Shown: positions 25,381 to 38,318 of the stretch, piece after piece
Position numbering within the stretch: position 1 is the stretch's first letter
Layout of the letters: every line of letters starts with the position of its first letter
Assembly (NCBI GenBank): GCA_018105865.1
Contig: CM030835.1
Location: forward strand, 439,001 to 503,000
Reading direction: 5' to 3'
From: Metaphire vulgaris
Taxonomy: Eukaryota; Annelida; Clitellata; Crassiclitellata; Megascolecidae
DNA: 64,000 nucleotides
Position numbers and translations under genes: made by a program
Notes under the pieces: generated by a model
Databases searched by the model: none
Seen by the model: the letters and a program-made list of their open reading frames with translations, nothing else
What the model was told of the DNA's origin: nothing

Positions 25381-25799
25381 GGGGCTGTCCATTAATTACA
25401 TTAACAAAATAGGGGCAGGGCTCAAAAAAAGTTTGACAGTTGTTGACAGGGGAGAGGAGATCAAGAGAAGTTGATATAAACAATTTCATTTTTTGCAAAT
25501 CAGAAATAGGAAATTTCATGGAATACTATTTATTGCAATGGAAAAAAGCCTAACAAACAAAAAAGGTCATCACCGCCACATTTTGACACTTGATGGGCAA
25601 AAAAGGGGAAAAGGGTCTCATCACTGCAAAAAATACTTTCTAAACTTTTTAGCGGGACTCATCACTGATCTAAGTGGAGATCAAAAGTTTTTGACATAAT
25701 TATGCGGAGAGGGGGTCACTGAAAGTTTGACAGTTGTTGACAAGGGGGAGGGAGTCAAAAATTGCCCAAAATTATTGATGTAATTAATGGACAGTACCT
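25381..25799. mobile_element. Palindromic MITE, family A, copy 3
   Basis: About 419 bp. It starts GGGGCTGTCCATTAATTAC and ends with the diverged inverse GTAATTAATGGACAGTACCT. It has the same internal block order and orientation as copy 1, including GACAGTTGTTGACAGGGG and a GGTCATCACCGCCACATTTT segment. Non-coding. Confidence 0.88.
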
Positions 25800-26495
25800 T
25801 ATAATATCTAGGACCTCTTTATTGGATATAATTATGCTGTGTCCAACTGATTCTTTCCATTCATCATGTTGGGAAAAAAATTTCCATTTTTTGTGAGACT
25901 GGGGCCACAAAAGAACAGGTTTCAAATTCTGTAATTAATATGATTTCTAATTTCTATATCAGCTATCTTATTCATTAGTTATAATTATATTAGAGTAACA
26001 GTGATTTATAGTCAATGTCATAAATCCTTAAATTGTAATATGTGCCAAAATTAGTTGGAAATGTTTGGCTTAAAGCTTTTACAGATCTCGTTAAAATTGC
26101 ACAGCTTATAGCCCTACTGGTAACCATATGTCTCCTTAGACAGTACGCTATATATGCACTTAGGTCTCAATTGTTAAGATGACTAGATATGCAAGTAATC
26201 ATGATGTTGTTTGTTATATGCATCTAAAACAGAATGTTGAAGAATGCCTTCAAGAGAACTACTAGAACTGTTTTTTTGCTGCAAACACAAGTGATAAGGG
26301 TAGAATTTTGTTGTGCCTAACATAGCCTGGAATATTATATATTGTTTGTTGAATTTTAATTGACATAAGAGCATGGTTTCACTGTTCAATTTTTCAAAAA
26401 AATGAGGCCATACTCAGGTTGTATGGTTTAGGATCAATTCCAACCTCAAAATAACAATTTTAGACCTCTACTGGAACTGGAGAAGCAGTGGGCTA

Positions 26496-26930
26496 GTGAG
26501 GGTATCCAGCACCTGGGAACAAGATGTATCAATGGCACCCTCAACTCCAGAAAAAGTCCTGACAGGCAAAAAAGGTTGGCATCTGAAAAAGTGCACCAAA
26601 AGTACTGCAAAAACCTGGGTCAAGAAAAAAAGGTCAAATATTTTGCTTACTGGTACTCGAGTTACATGCATTAATGGTCCATTTAAATTCTCCACTTCAT
26701 ATCCTACCATGGTAAGACCTATCCTAAAGAAAAAACCTTTGGCACCAGTTACCCCCGTTGCTAATGCCACTGCAAAGCATTTCACTAGAGAGGGTGTTTC
26801 TAAACTGCTAAACGGAAAGCTGCATAGTGCATACTGGGGTAGATACATTGGGCAGATGTTATCCCTACTGTTTGTGTGCTGTGTGGAGTTCTCAAGACTA
26901 CCGTATACATGTAACCATTGTCAGCAATAA
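26496..26930 (+). other. Unexplained open reading frame, 144 aa
   Basis: A basic, Thr/Lys-rich conceptual product, with a stop just after CNHCQQ. A second plus-strand frame over the first part (about 26470-26690) is also open, and the minus strand is open for 126 codons. Coding status is therefore undecided. I recognise no domain. It could be a repeat remnant. Confidence 0.2.
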
Positions 26931-28143
26931 AGAAAAATTCTTGCTGTATTAGTGTGTGTGATCAATGTAAACTAGTTCAGTGTTATCTTTTGATGTATTT
27001 GTATGCATTTAGTGTCTGGTTAGTCATATTGTTTACAGATATAATTGTTTTATTGTATTTTCCCGTTCTAGAGTCAGCAGGCTTTTTATCTTGTGGGCAA
27101 AACTCCTTTTAACACTTACAAACATTGACAATTTGTTTTAGTTTTGTTTAAACTGTTACTATGTTTAATAAGCTGCTATTTTTAATCAGGTTTTCACTCT
27201 TTATTCACTTCTGGGAATTTAACATTGGTACCATGGGGCGTGGTGTTATGAATCTTAGAATTTTGAACAGGATATTCATGAATAAACAGAGGATTTTTTG
27301 AGTCTATTTCATTGTAGCAACATTATTTTCACATCTGGCTCTTTTGTAAGCTTGGCTGTGACTTTGAATAACACTTTCTTACTTTTATCCCCTCATTAAA
27401 CAAGCAGGTATGCAGTTGATATATTTACCTGAGTGTGTGATTTAACCAATATTAACTTTGGTGCTATTTATTCCTCAGGTTAATTTTTAAGTAACATTAA
27501 TTTGAAGGAAAAATATCCATGGAAGTTATGGGGGTTAATAAAATTTAATTACCGGTAAAACCTCTGAACATATAAAAATTACAAGAAGTGTTTCAGTAAC
27601 AAGAGGTTACAGTTGCATACAACAAAAAACGACCATAGCCCTAAGGTTTTGGTATTTCAAGTTATACACTCGTACGTAAATACTCTGCAAGTCCATAAAA
27701 ACTATTACATAAGTTTTATATTCCAACAAACATGCACATGTCTCATCCTCAGTTAAGACTGTGCTTTATTAAAGTGATCAGACTTTTGGATACATTAAAA
27801 TTGTTGTGTCAGTCTGACCTAGTGGACAAATAGAGGAAAATAATTAAAATTATCTAAAGCACAATAATAAAACATGGGTTTGATCATATTATATGCTTGC
27901 ACAAGTTTAAATTCAATTTTAGATTAGCTCTATTTCATAGAACCTATAAAACACCTGCTGTGACAGAAGAAAAAGAAATATAAATATCCTAGTGATTAAA
28001 AAATGATACTTTCAAAACATTGCTGTGGAATTTGTCACCAAGAATTAAGTCAGCAGTCCCTGATGCCAGAAACTGGAGTTCAGGGTATGGCAATCACTGT
28101 GACAATTTGTGGGTTTCTTTCATGTGAAGTGTACCTTCCAATG

Positions 28144-31100
28144 CTAAAGAAAATATGGGGTGGTATTCCTTGGTGGAATTACTCGATCTGAATCAGGAAC
28201 GGCACGAAAAAGCTTTGCCTCACGAACATCGGTGTCAGTGAATGCCAGGATGGCTGCGATGTTACCACAACGATAGCAGTAGTTTGGAGCAGACCAAACA
28301 GTCACTAGTTTCTCATCAAACATGTACTTGTAACCTGTTGAAAGAATTAATGAAACTAGTTACAGAAATAATTCATTAATTTGCAGTGAATTTCATTTAC
28401 AGCACACGCTTGAATCAGCGACCTACAAAGACCCTCAACTCATTTACGCTACAAGTGTTCTGAAAGTTTGAGGAAATGAAAAACGACCATTTCAACTGAG
28501 TTTTTCAGTCATAAATACCAGCCGCTATATAATCACAGCCTTGAGGAAATAATAAAAATTCTCACAATGACTGTGCCCAATTAATGCACATGCCTTCTAC
28601 AAGAGTAGCAAATTAAGCTATTACAGAGATAAATTAAGCTATTACAAAGATAACTCATATCAGATACAGTTCTTCGCAGATACAGTCAGTAGCAAATAAG
28701 CATTCCATTTTTCAATATTAGGTAAACAAATTTAGAAATTAATTAAAATCAGAAAAGTTTAAGCTAGTTAATATCAAACTAAAAGACAACAGCTTTCACT
28801 ACCCTAGGCAAGAGGGTCTACACCTGGCCCTCTTAGATCTAACACATTTAGAACTTCTAAACGACATGTTACATCATTGGTACATATACATAAGCAGACA
28901 AACATTTAATCATTTTACCACCATACTAGTAATTCATTTACATAATGCACTTTTTCACAGACAAACGTAATGGCATTAAACAAATACAATTTCAAAACAA
29001 CAATTTTAACTTGCAACAGATATCTGTTACTGTATATAACTGGAAATACCTAATCTCACAACAACTAAGTTTTGAATCATACCTTCTTGTACCAATTGAT
29101 GAGCCCGGCATATCAATTTCAAGTTATTGATGTGAACAAACTGAAAAGAAAAGCAAAATAACAGCCTGCAATCAAAACAAGATTTCTATATCACTCATCT
29201 ATTAAAGTGCAGTGGTTACATACATGTGTAGCCAGGGCCTAATTTCTCGTCCAATAGACAAACCAAGACCGATATCTAAATTACACACAACTCGTGGCTA
29301 TGCGGACAGGCAACAGACTCCCAAGGACTGAATGCCTTCAAACACATATTAAATAGCCTTAAATCTTGCAACCTTCTCTTCTCTTCAGCAAATATGTTTC
29401 TACTTACTACGGTACCTTGGATTGCCTTAACTGCTTGTTACTAGAAATATATTATCAGTTATTATCTCAGTTTCTAAGCCATACAGGGTAGTGAATGGAT
29501 TCAGTGCCTGGATGCAAATGAAAGTGAAAGAGGATTTAGGTGTGTTTTAAGCTTTACTTTGGCTGTTAGGCATATATCTCTTATAATTAACTTTAAAATT
29601 GTCGTGGTCCAATATTTTACATAAAATATGAATGATGTTCTGGAATGGTATCACTGGTCACAAGTCTGAACTGAACAATAACCATGCTATACACATTGAT
29701 GGAAATAAATAGTGAGCAAAAACTTAGGTAAACAGTTTAATATTAGAAACAATAATTCCAATTATGGAATAGACAAGCATAAGTGAAACATCAACAACTT
29801 AGGCCATCACAAAAGCTTCCTTAAATTATTCAAGCAACACATTCCTCATCCCATAAAATACAAGTCATCCAGTTATCACCCAGACCAACATTTCACATTT
29901 CAAGTGCTTTTCTATTAACAGTGGAATTAAAGTTTCCCATTCAGTTTAGAATCTTGGTACTTAAATCATCGATCAAGTCGATTTGTTAAAATGTGTCATT
30001 CATTTTGTCAAAAACTGATGTCTTTACATCGTTTAGAAACTAACATCTGTGTCAATACTCTGACCAGCACTGCTTCAGATCAGGACCTGCTAAGGCTAGA
30101 CTACTGTAACAAGTTCTTAGAAAACACACATCAGTATCAAATCTCTAAACACCAATTATTGGTAAAAAAGGTTTCAGTCCATCTCACCGGCCCTCCCGAC
30201 ATTTTATAGGACCACATGAGCACAAGTGAACAACTGCAAAATAATCTTGTAGAAACTTCACTGGGAAGAGAATCAATTTAAAATCTATTGCATCATCTAG
30301 AAGGTCTTCAATGGTTGTGCACCAACAGACACCATTCGTGTACGTCCCATAGGAAGGCGATTTTATGACAATACTCTACATCCAAAAAGCATCACATTCT
30401 GATCTTGTCATTCCTCATTGCCAAAGTACAATGAAAAACATGAATTTAGGCTTGTTCTAGGTCTACCATATAAACAATAATTCCAACTGACAAAAGATCA
30501 CCAATATCAACAGCTGATGAACTAACTGTCTTGAAGCTTTACATTATATGCATATCATAAATAAATACATAAAACTCACTTCATTAGTGACCTTGGCTCC
30601 AAATAGCCAGCCAGCTCCTCTTGGACTGACCGCCCAAGTATCGACTTCTTCTGGATCTGACCATACCAAATCTAGATGTACTGACTAAGAAATAATGCCT
30701 GTTACCTGATTTTCTGAAAATCTTACTAGAAGCAAAACAGCTGCAGAACAAAAAGGCTAATGACACTAAGAATTCAAACCAAGAAATCTGAAATTCAGTT
30801 GCAAGAGACTAGGGCCTTGATATCCTTCAATAAATATTTTAAAAGAGAGTAAATAATCATCAAATTTAAAAATATATATATAAAACAAACATTTTAAAAA
30901 CTTTAAAATAGCAGATAAAATGCATGAACAATTTGCCAAACTTTATTAGTCAGTCATCCTTAAGCTAATCTGTCTTCTACAATGCTTCACATTAATTCTG
31001 ACCTTGCTACAAATTTGACCATTTTTTAAAGCCACTTACAGTGAGATAGTACAACTACAAAAGCCAAGCATAAATAACATCTCAACCTCAAAATATTATG

Positions 31101-33681
31101 CAGAATGGTATTGCATCGGTAAGCAAGATGGTGGCTGGTCTGGAATAACAAACACCAACCTCAACAGTGAATAAGAACAAGGTTTACTGAATTTCTCCAA
31201 GGATACCACAAAACGCCCCCTTGTGGGGAATTTCCTGATTGCGTTCTATCGTTCTGATTTGGTCAAGAGTTCTGATTTCTGGTGAAAGACCTCCGTGTAC
31301 ACAAAGAATACATTCATTGATGATCTAAACATGAATAAACATGAATCAACCAGCTTAAAATCAGATGGTCAGAGCATGATAAACACAATTCCAAGCAATT
31401 CAGCAAAACTATACATGTACTAATCACAAAAGCAGTAATAAAAGTGCAGTTTAACGCACCTAGGTTACAGAGTAGAAGAAGAGCAGTTGCCAAAACACAT
31501 ACGAGAAGCAAAATGCGTACTTACTGCAGCTATTGTCAAAAGGTCGAAAACCTTGCAACAGTACCGCCAAGCGTTAGCATTGCCATACTTTGTCTGACAT
31601 TCGTCTGCAATACAAAATCTAATCATCATCAGCCATGACTACTAATCTACAAATGTTATCTGAATTCCAACAACTCAACAACTCAAGAATTCATTAGAAC
31701 CCATTAGAAGAAGCAGCGTCAGATGAAACTAAATATGCTAACACACGCACGTGCACACACAAACACGCGCTTTAAAAACAAATAAAGAAAATACTAAACC
31801 TACCATAGAACCCGTAAACCTGAGTGATTTGTCTACTTTCATGATTCCCTCGCAACAAAGTAATTTTGTCAGGCCATCTAAAAATCAGGACAGTTCTGAA
31901 GCAAACCAGACATGCTAATATCCATAAAAGTTTTACTGCACACCATTTTCATAGGGAATTGGTGCAAATAATGACAAATCAATTGTACCGCAGTACTCAG
32001 GACAATGACCTAATTACTTTTCTGCAGTCCTTTTGCCTGCATTTATTGACCCATTGCCCTGATTTGCAATTTTACCTCCGAACACACTAAACAAGAAATT
32101 CAAACACATTGAAAAGCTATTAACAATCTTGTCTGAACTATTAAGCATAGCATATGAATATATTGAAAACTCTTCCATACTAATATATCTGAGACACATA
32201 GAATATGTTACATTACTAGCTAAAAGTCATCCTGTGGCATATGCATAATGAGTAAATGATTTTAAATGGAAAAAATGACTTCAAATGGCACAATACTTGA
32301 AATTATCATCACTCACCTCGCCTTTAAGCACATAAGATACGTAAACGTTTCCAGACTGTAATAACCTCTGTCGACAAAATCACCCTAAAAATTCACCATG
32401 ATTAAATAAACATTCAAAATACTAAACCAAGAGCTAAAGTGAACACAATCCTTTCCCAGTTTGCTCCACAAAATATGAATAATTTGTAAACATTTGCAGA
32501 TGGGAGGAAGAACAGAAGTAATCAGAAATCTATGCAATTCTAAACTGGGTATGGACAGAAGTCATGGCAAAAAACAAAATACTTTAAAAACCAGTGCACT
32601 GCATAATTTTATCCACCAAAGATGATGTAAGTCAGTTAATTGAAAAGCTGAGATCATACTAAGACAAAATCAATCAAACCAGACTGTGTAAATGTAAACA
32701 GAGGATTCGTTTAGAGTTTCTCTCCTCTATTTGGGATTGTGCGTGCTTTATCACTTTTAATTTAGATGAAAATGAAAACAAAAAAGCGTAAAAGCTCACA
32801 GTAACAACACAAGTGCACATGATAACCCTGACAAAAAAGGCAACACGCAAAACAGCGAAACTTGGATGAAAGTCATGATTCCTAATACAGATGAAGATTA
32901 AAACCGATCAAACTTTAAAAGTTCCCAAAATTCAATACTGAAGCAATGTCCATAATCATATATTGGAATTGCATATGGCCAATTGCATGGCTGCTCTGAA
33001 CACAGAAAAGGACAATCTGGTCATAATCCAACAAACAGTTGCATGAGCCTGCATCTGATCAAATTTGACTGACCACAACACTGACATACATCATTCACTG
33101 TATCATATTTTGTATATATAAGCTTTGCCTTAATACATTGGGCTCCAGGACATATAACATTTGCATAGGTTCTTTGGCAGTCAATGTGTTAAGAGCACAA
33201 AGCAGTCTTTCTAACTTACCATAAATATGTAGTTTGTTTCAGGCATTTCTCCTCCAGTTTTAAACAACTCTTTCATGTCATAAAACTAAAAGTAAACAAA
33301 ATGATTATTTTCAGCATTGGCTTAATATTGAAATAAACTATTTGTAAACACCAACATGGAAGATTTTCATGTCTTCTGTGAAAGAATATATAATATGATG
33401 TACCTGACCATGGATATCTCCGCAAACTGTGACAGGAGTTGAGACAGGCTGGACATTTGACTCCTCCAAAAGAAGCTCACTCACATAATCACAGAGTTTC
33501 TAAATATGATAAACCCATTAACCAGATATAGTATAACAAAACTCAACTAAGAATCATACCTACAACACAAATCAGAAGCATCTTACCACTTTCAAGCACC
33601 AGTTACTGCCAAATTGTCACTTTATGCACTTGTTGGTTAATAACACGCCTGTACGTGTAGCTGTGTGTGTGCATGTGTGTG

Positions 33682-33734
<53 letters not shown>

Positions 33735-33976
33735 CAGTGCTTTTTTAAAAAAATAGGTGCCGGTACTCACGTGTGGATTGCCTAACTTTTCCATTACGAT
33801 TATGTGGTCTGTGGCTAGAATTTAAATATAGAAGCGATTTTGGAAGCATAATGATGCATATCATTTATTAAGTATTTAAAGTTTTTAGCTAAATCACAAC
33901 TGCAAAGTCACAAGAAAATTATTTTTCACACCTTGAAAAAAGGTTCGATGCATGCATCGTGCATCATCACAAAAAG

Positions 33977-34037
<61 letters not shown>

Positions 34038-35070
34038 ATTTGCCTAAATATAAATTTATATGTAACTAAAATTCTGAATTTCCGTGAATTATTAGACTTT
34101 ACAACTAAAAATTTGCAAATCTGCTTATAAGCTTTAACATGTCTATTGTAATTTAATAAGCCATGGATTTGCAAAGTGCGGCCCACGGGCTGAATGAGGC
34201 CCTCGAAGCCCTTTTGTGCGGCCCCTGACATCGAGAAATATTGCACTAATGTGCGGCCCTCTAAAGTTTATGAAACATTTGACAACACCTTAATGGAAAA
34301 TTCAGCATTCATTGAGCATTGGATTTACACTTTGTCACTTGATCGTTAACTAGAAATGATTCTTTTAATATTTACTAACTTTTCTTCGACTCGAGTCTTG
34401 GCTTATTAATAAATACTTAACACTGCACAGTATATAGGCCTAATACGTTATGTTAAAGTCGTTTTGGAAACTACTTAAAAATTGTATTCTAAATGCCAAA
34501 AAATTGTGCGGCCCTCGACTTTCGTCACACACTTTTGCGGCTCTCGAATAAAAATTTGTGCCCATCACTGTAATAAGGGATTATAAAAGCGCCTCTTTTA
34601 TTTCTACGGAGAGTCGCTCCCGGTTTTAGAGTCGCTTAATAAGAAAATGAGACTTTAGTCCTCGCATATGCTGAACATGACACTAGATTCTGTCCCAAAT
34701 ATATAATAATCAAAGCAAGCAAATAAAAAGCGAACTGATCGGAAATTCTGCAGTTGAGCCTACATATCCGGATGCAATAAAAACCGACATAAGAACATCA
34801 GTCTGTCTTATGAGTTCCCTACAAATTCGGCGCTTAACGACGGCGGATCAGATGAAAGGGGACACTGTGCGTGGTCTCAGCGGTCTGTGCCCAAGATTCA
34901 CGGAAGCCCCGACATGTTCCGCGGCCGTTCGACGACCGAGGGGGGTCGCATAAACATCGGCCAGCGAAACGCCTGAACGCTGGTCGTCGATCTAGACCTA
35001 CCTTAAGATCGTGTTCAGGCAAATAGTTGCACTCCTTGGCGATTTCTATCCACCGATCGGCCTCAGCCAT
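28144..35070 (-). CDS. PPP6C: Serine/threonine-protein phosphatase 6 catalytic subunit
   Basis: PPP-family metal-dependent Ser/Thr phosphatase, acting in complexes with SAPS-type regulatory subunits. Ten coding exons join in frame: 35070-35002, 33499-33404, 33285-33220, 32384-32317, 31877-31804, 31604-31525, 31324-31207, 30671-30580, 29140-29083 and 28334-28144. They total 912 bp, 303 aa, compared with about 305 in the family. The three PPP signatures are intact: GDIHG (50-54), GDFVDRG (78-84) and GNHE (110-113). [18 protein letters not shown] and CRAHQLV follow. The C-terminus is TPYFL, with the YFL tail methylated in PP2A-like enzymes. The N-terminus ([16 protein letters not shown]) and the [19 protein letters not shown] segment separate PP6 from PP4 and PP2A. 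Intron 1 holds a hAT-like element and two (TA)n tracts. Confidence 0.96.
33685..33734. repeat. (TA)n microsatellite in PPP6C intron 1
   Basis: AT dinucleotide tract adjoining a short GT-rich run on its left side. Confidence 0.97.
33980..34035. repeat. (TA)n microsatellite in PPP6C intron 1
   Basis: Pure AT dinucleotide tract of about 56 bp. It produces Tyr-Ile repeats in open frames on both strands. Confidence 0.97.
34161..34570. mobile_element. Non-autonomous DNA element with GTGCGGCCC repeats
   Basis: About 410 bp in PPP6C intron 1. It is flanked by the 7-bp direct repeat TAATAAG (34154-34160 and 34571-34577). GTGCGGCCC recurs near 34176, 34214, 34251 and 34505. The outer words CCATGGATTTGCAAAG and the inverse of TTTGTGCCCATCACTG are only roughly inverted. 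Probably hAT-like, from the CAGTGATGG-type end, but the left end is eroded. Confidence 0.6.
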
Positions 35071-35162
35071 TCCCGATTAGAAAAAAGCGATGAATTTCGA
35101 CGAGAATACAAAACGCTTCGCTCGGTCCGCTCCCCGTCCAATGAAGCCTCAGTGCTTCGCAA

Positions 35163-35215
35163 GGTAAGTAAATAAGTCGACCGAATTTTATAGCGCTGAT
35201 TTAGTGCACTGACTT
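35163..35215. repeat. AAGTAAGTAA...TATAGCGC repeat, short copy
   Basis: Short AAGTAAGTAAATAAG run followed by TTTTATAGCGCTGA. The same pairing of a GTAAGTAA tract with TATAGCGC or TGTAGCGC occurs at 39925, 40617 and 44372. Probably a remnant of one dispersed SINE-like family. Confidence 0.5.
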
Positions 35216-35225
35216 ATTTACGAGC

Positions 35226-36650
35226 CCTCCGTTCTGTGTGAAAGAGGTAGAACGGGCCATAAAAGAACTGAAACGGTACAAAGCACCAGGAATAGATGGC
35301 ATACCTGCAGAACTATTAAAAGCAGGTGGAGAAACAATGATAGACCTGCTCGACCTTTTCAATAAAATATACAATTACAGCCCCAGATGATTGGAGAAAA
35401 GGAGTGATTGTACCCATCTACAAAAGGGTGATAAAAAAGACTGCAATAACTATCGGGAAATAACACAACACCGTTGAGTACACCAAGCAGTCTTCTCCAA
35501 GGAACTCCAAACAAGAATAAGCAAATACAGTATGTAGAGGAAATGATGGGCAAAGAACAGACAGGCTTCCACCCTGGGCAAAGCACAATCGATCAACTCT
35601 TCGTCATAGGACAGTTACTGGAAAGAAACAATTGAGGCAAACAAGAGCTGTTATCTCAGCGTGGCAGGTATGGTTATGGCAAGCTGGCATTGAAGAAAAA
35701 CTCATCCATTTAATACAGGCAATATATCAGAAGTCAGAAAGTGCAGTGGAGATAGAAACTGAAATGTCAGAATGGTTTAGGACAAATGTAGGACTGAGAC
35801 GAGGATGCATCTCCAACACTTTTATCACCGCCCTGGATGTAATTTTTAAAATAGCAATTGGAGAACTGGACATAGGCATAAAGTGTTGTGGAGAAAAATG
35901 AAATAACCTAGTTTGCTGACGAAGTCAGTCTGATCACAGAGATCACAAAAAACAAATCAGATCTTCAAACACTGACCAATGGTCAATCTTAGCAAGCAAA
36001 AGATTCGGACTTACTATTAGACTAACCCAAAGAAAACAAAAACCATGGCAGTGGCATTAGATAATACAACCAGAGGCGGATCTAGGGTATTTGGCGCCCG
36101 GGGACAAATTGTACGTTGGCGCCCCTAACACATAGCCGACAAGCAAAAAAAGTCGTCACATTGTTTTCGGCGCCCCTCTTCATATAGTGCTGCAGATGAG
36201 CAAAAAAGGTCGTCACATGCATTTCACTTACCGAAATATCCGATTTTGGCGCCCCCTCACCTCGGCCCCGGGAACATGTGTACCTGCCCCCCCCCGATCC
36301 ACCTCTGAATACAATTGAACAAGTCGACTCGAAAAGTCTTATCTATGTTGGAGGAGAAATTGTCAGTAATGGAAGTTATCAAGAGGATTATTAAACAAAA
36401 ATCACCAAAGGACTGCAAACAATGGGGAGATTACAAAAAATCAGGAACAGCAAGGGCATAAACATAAGCACAAAAGTCACAATATGCAACACCATAGTAG
36501 TCCCGCAAATAACATACAGAGTAGAAATATGGAGCATGAAAGAAACAGATGAAAAGAGGCTACTAGGGCGGTTGCTGACGAAATTGAGAGGTAAACGACG
36601 AGCAGATCGCTGCCATGTCACACTCTTGAGTCAAATTCACACACGCTGAA
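35226..36650 (+). pseudogene. Decayed non-LTR retrotransposon (LINE) reverse transcriptase
   Basis: Starts with a canonical reverse transcriptase finger segment, RAIKELKRYKAPGIDGIPAE, followed by PDDWRKGVIVPIYK. It continues through many frameshifts and stops to VGGEIVSNGSYQ and TKITKGLQTMGRLQKIRN, which is the LINE thumb region. It is interrupted at 36071-36307 by a hAT-like element. It sits just upstream of PPP6C, in opposite orientation. No intact ORF. Confidence 0.88.
36071..36307. mobile_element. hAT-like MITE with CAGAGGCGGATC ends
   Basis: A 237-bp element starting CAGAGGCGGATCTAGG and ending CCGATCCACCTCTG. It is flanked by AATACAAC (36063-36070) and AATACAAT (36308-36315), an 8-bp duplication with one mismatch. 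It is nested inside the LINE remnant. It contains two copies of the GA(C/T)(A/G)AGCAAAAAA(A/G)GTCGTCAC motif, at 36138-36159 and 36195-36216. Confidence 0.9.
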
Positions 36651-38318
36651 GAAATTGATCTTGAAGATCCACTCAGGCAGTGACAGAAATTCTCTGCTGC
36701 TGTTGAAGTCCTGTCTTGAGAAGCAGCGATATATTGCTGAACTGAAATAAAAAATTGTTTGCAGTTAGTTCAGTAAAACTGATATACGAAATAAAACATA
36801 GTTTACAGCTGAAATATAAAGTATAAGTAAAATAAGGACACCAAAAATTAAATTAAAAAGTAATTATTTGTTGCAGTAAAATTAACTTTTTCTCCCATTT
36901 TATTCCAAATTTATGTTCATGCCCGACTGTTTAGGCAGACCGTACTGTTTGTACTTCTGCTGTCTTCTGGTTTATTCTTACAAAAATTTAATTCATCTTG
37001 ACTCTCAAGTGTCTAAATAGAAAAGCATGAGTTTATCTAGACAGTTTGCTGGTAGAAAAAGGGAGTGATATTTGGCAGTTTTTTAAAGTATGACCAGGGC
37101 ACCTACAAACATGAAGCTCAAAAGCAGCATTGTGTATTGAATCATTTACATTTGATTGCAGACATGCAGTCACTGAACACATACTGATATTGTCCATCTG
37201 ACAGTGACAGCTTAGGTATTGCGCTAAATGTCTCTGTGCATGCAATGGTAAGTGGCAGTCGTTCATATAATTTGTTATATGTCGCACTGTATAATAATGC
37301 TGTGCATTCAGCATATTAGCCCAGTGACTTACTGCTGTTAAATGAAATAAATGGAGTGGAAGCCTGGAAGGTCTGATATATATAAACTGTAATTAAAAGT
37401 AATTTTATTTTGGAAAATTAAAATTATAACTGAAATTGAAAACTGTAATTGAAAGTCAAATAAGGAAGCCAAAACTAAAGAGTAAAAGTAGTAATTATTT
37501 CTGGAAGTAAAATATCACTGCTGAGAAGCATCTTCAACGAGAGAATACACAGAAGATTCAGCAGGAGACGAAACTGCCAGTCGCTCGAGGTAGATCTGGA
37601 TAAGCAACGCACTGCCAAACGGCAGTTGAGTCGACAGGATGACGAACCAGATGATGGCTGATTATTCCCCTAAAATGACAATCAATATACAAAATTCAGA
37701 CAACCAGTCAAATAGAATCAATTGCTGCTCACATTGGCCAGATAATCAATTCACTGAGACTTTCCAAAACATGAAGGACAGCCTCAAGATAACCCCATAT
37801 GATTAGCTGTTCACCCTCTCGCTGCGATGAAGCTGTGAGCTTGAGAGGGAGACCCCCCAGAAATTTTAGAATTAAAATGTTGAGATTAGATTTGACTTTC
37901 AAAATGTTTAGAACAAACCCCAAAAACTAACAATTTTGGAGAAAAAGGAAGGTCCAAAGAAAAAAACAAATTGTCTCTCAACAGTTAATCAGATTATATT
38001 ACATTTATATTAGATACATTCTATTTCAAGCACACGGAGAAAAACAAATGAGAAAATTCTTTTACCTTTTAAAATTTAATGCCGCCAAGCTAAAATACAT
38101 TATTGTTATAACTGCTGAGAGATTACAAATTTGTTTTCAGTCTACCCCAAAACAAGGAGGAATTCCCGTCCTGGAAAAAACACACACACACAAACACAGA
38201 TATACACAAACAAACCACACAGACACACACAAATATAGATACACACAGACATACAGACATGGCAACTTGAAGCTCTCTGTGATCCTGCTTTTGTGTCCTG
38301 AAGCTGAAGTATTTGTAC
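36618..38318 (-). CDS. Unidentified membrane protein, four C-terminal exons
   Basis: Four putative exons on the minus strand share consistent phases: 38318-38255, 37806-37755, 37657-37519 and 36741-36618 (stop TGA at 36618-36620). All have AG acceptors and GT donors, and the last two show coding-like codon use. The joined tail runs from YKYFSFRTQKQDHRELQ, through a hydrophobic pair (IIWGYLEAVLHVLESL, then IIWFVILSTQLPFGSALLIQ) that looks like one or two membrane segments, to a cytosolic-looking tail with CFSRQDFNSS and LPEWIFKINFF. I do not recognise the family. Upstream exons were not found. The 37755 donor (CTCA/GTGAAT) was chosen because it alone keeps phase. The 3' end abuts the LINE remnant, so a repeat origin of the last exon is possible. 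Confidence 0.45.

Larger units (their letters stand above)
24590..28143. other. Convergent region between the nuclear receptor and PPP6C
   Basis: Mostly AT-rich non-coding DNA between two genes transcribed towards each other, so both 3' UTRs end here. It holds a family-A palindrome at 25381-25799 and an unexplained 144-codon open frame at 26496-26930. I see nothing else. Confidence 0.5.

Noticed and set aside
27900..28191. 62-codon plus-strand frame overlapping the PPP6C 3' end
   Set aside because: Antisense to the last PPP6C exon and its 3' UTR, with no domain.
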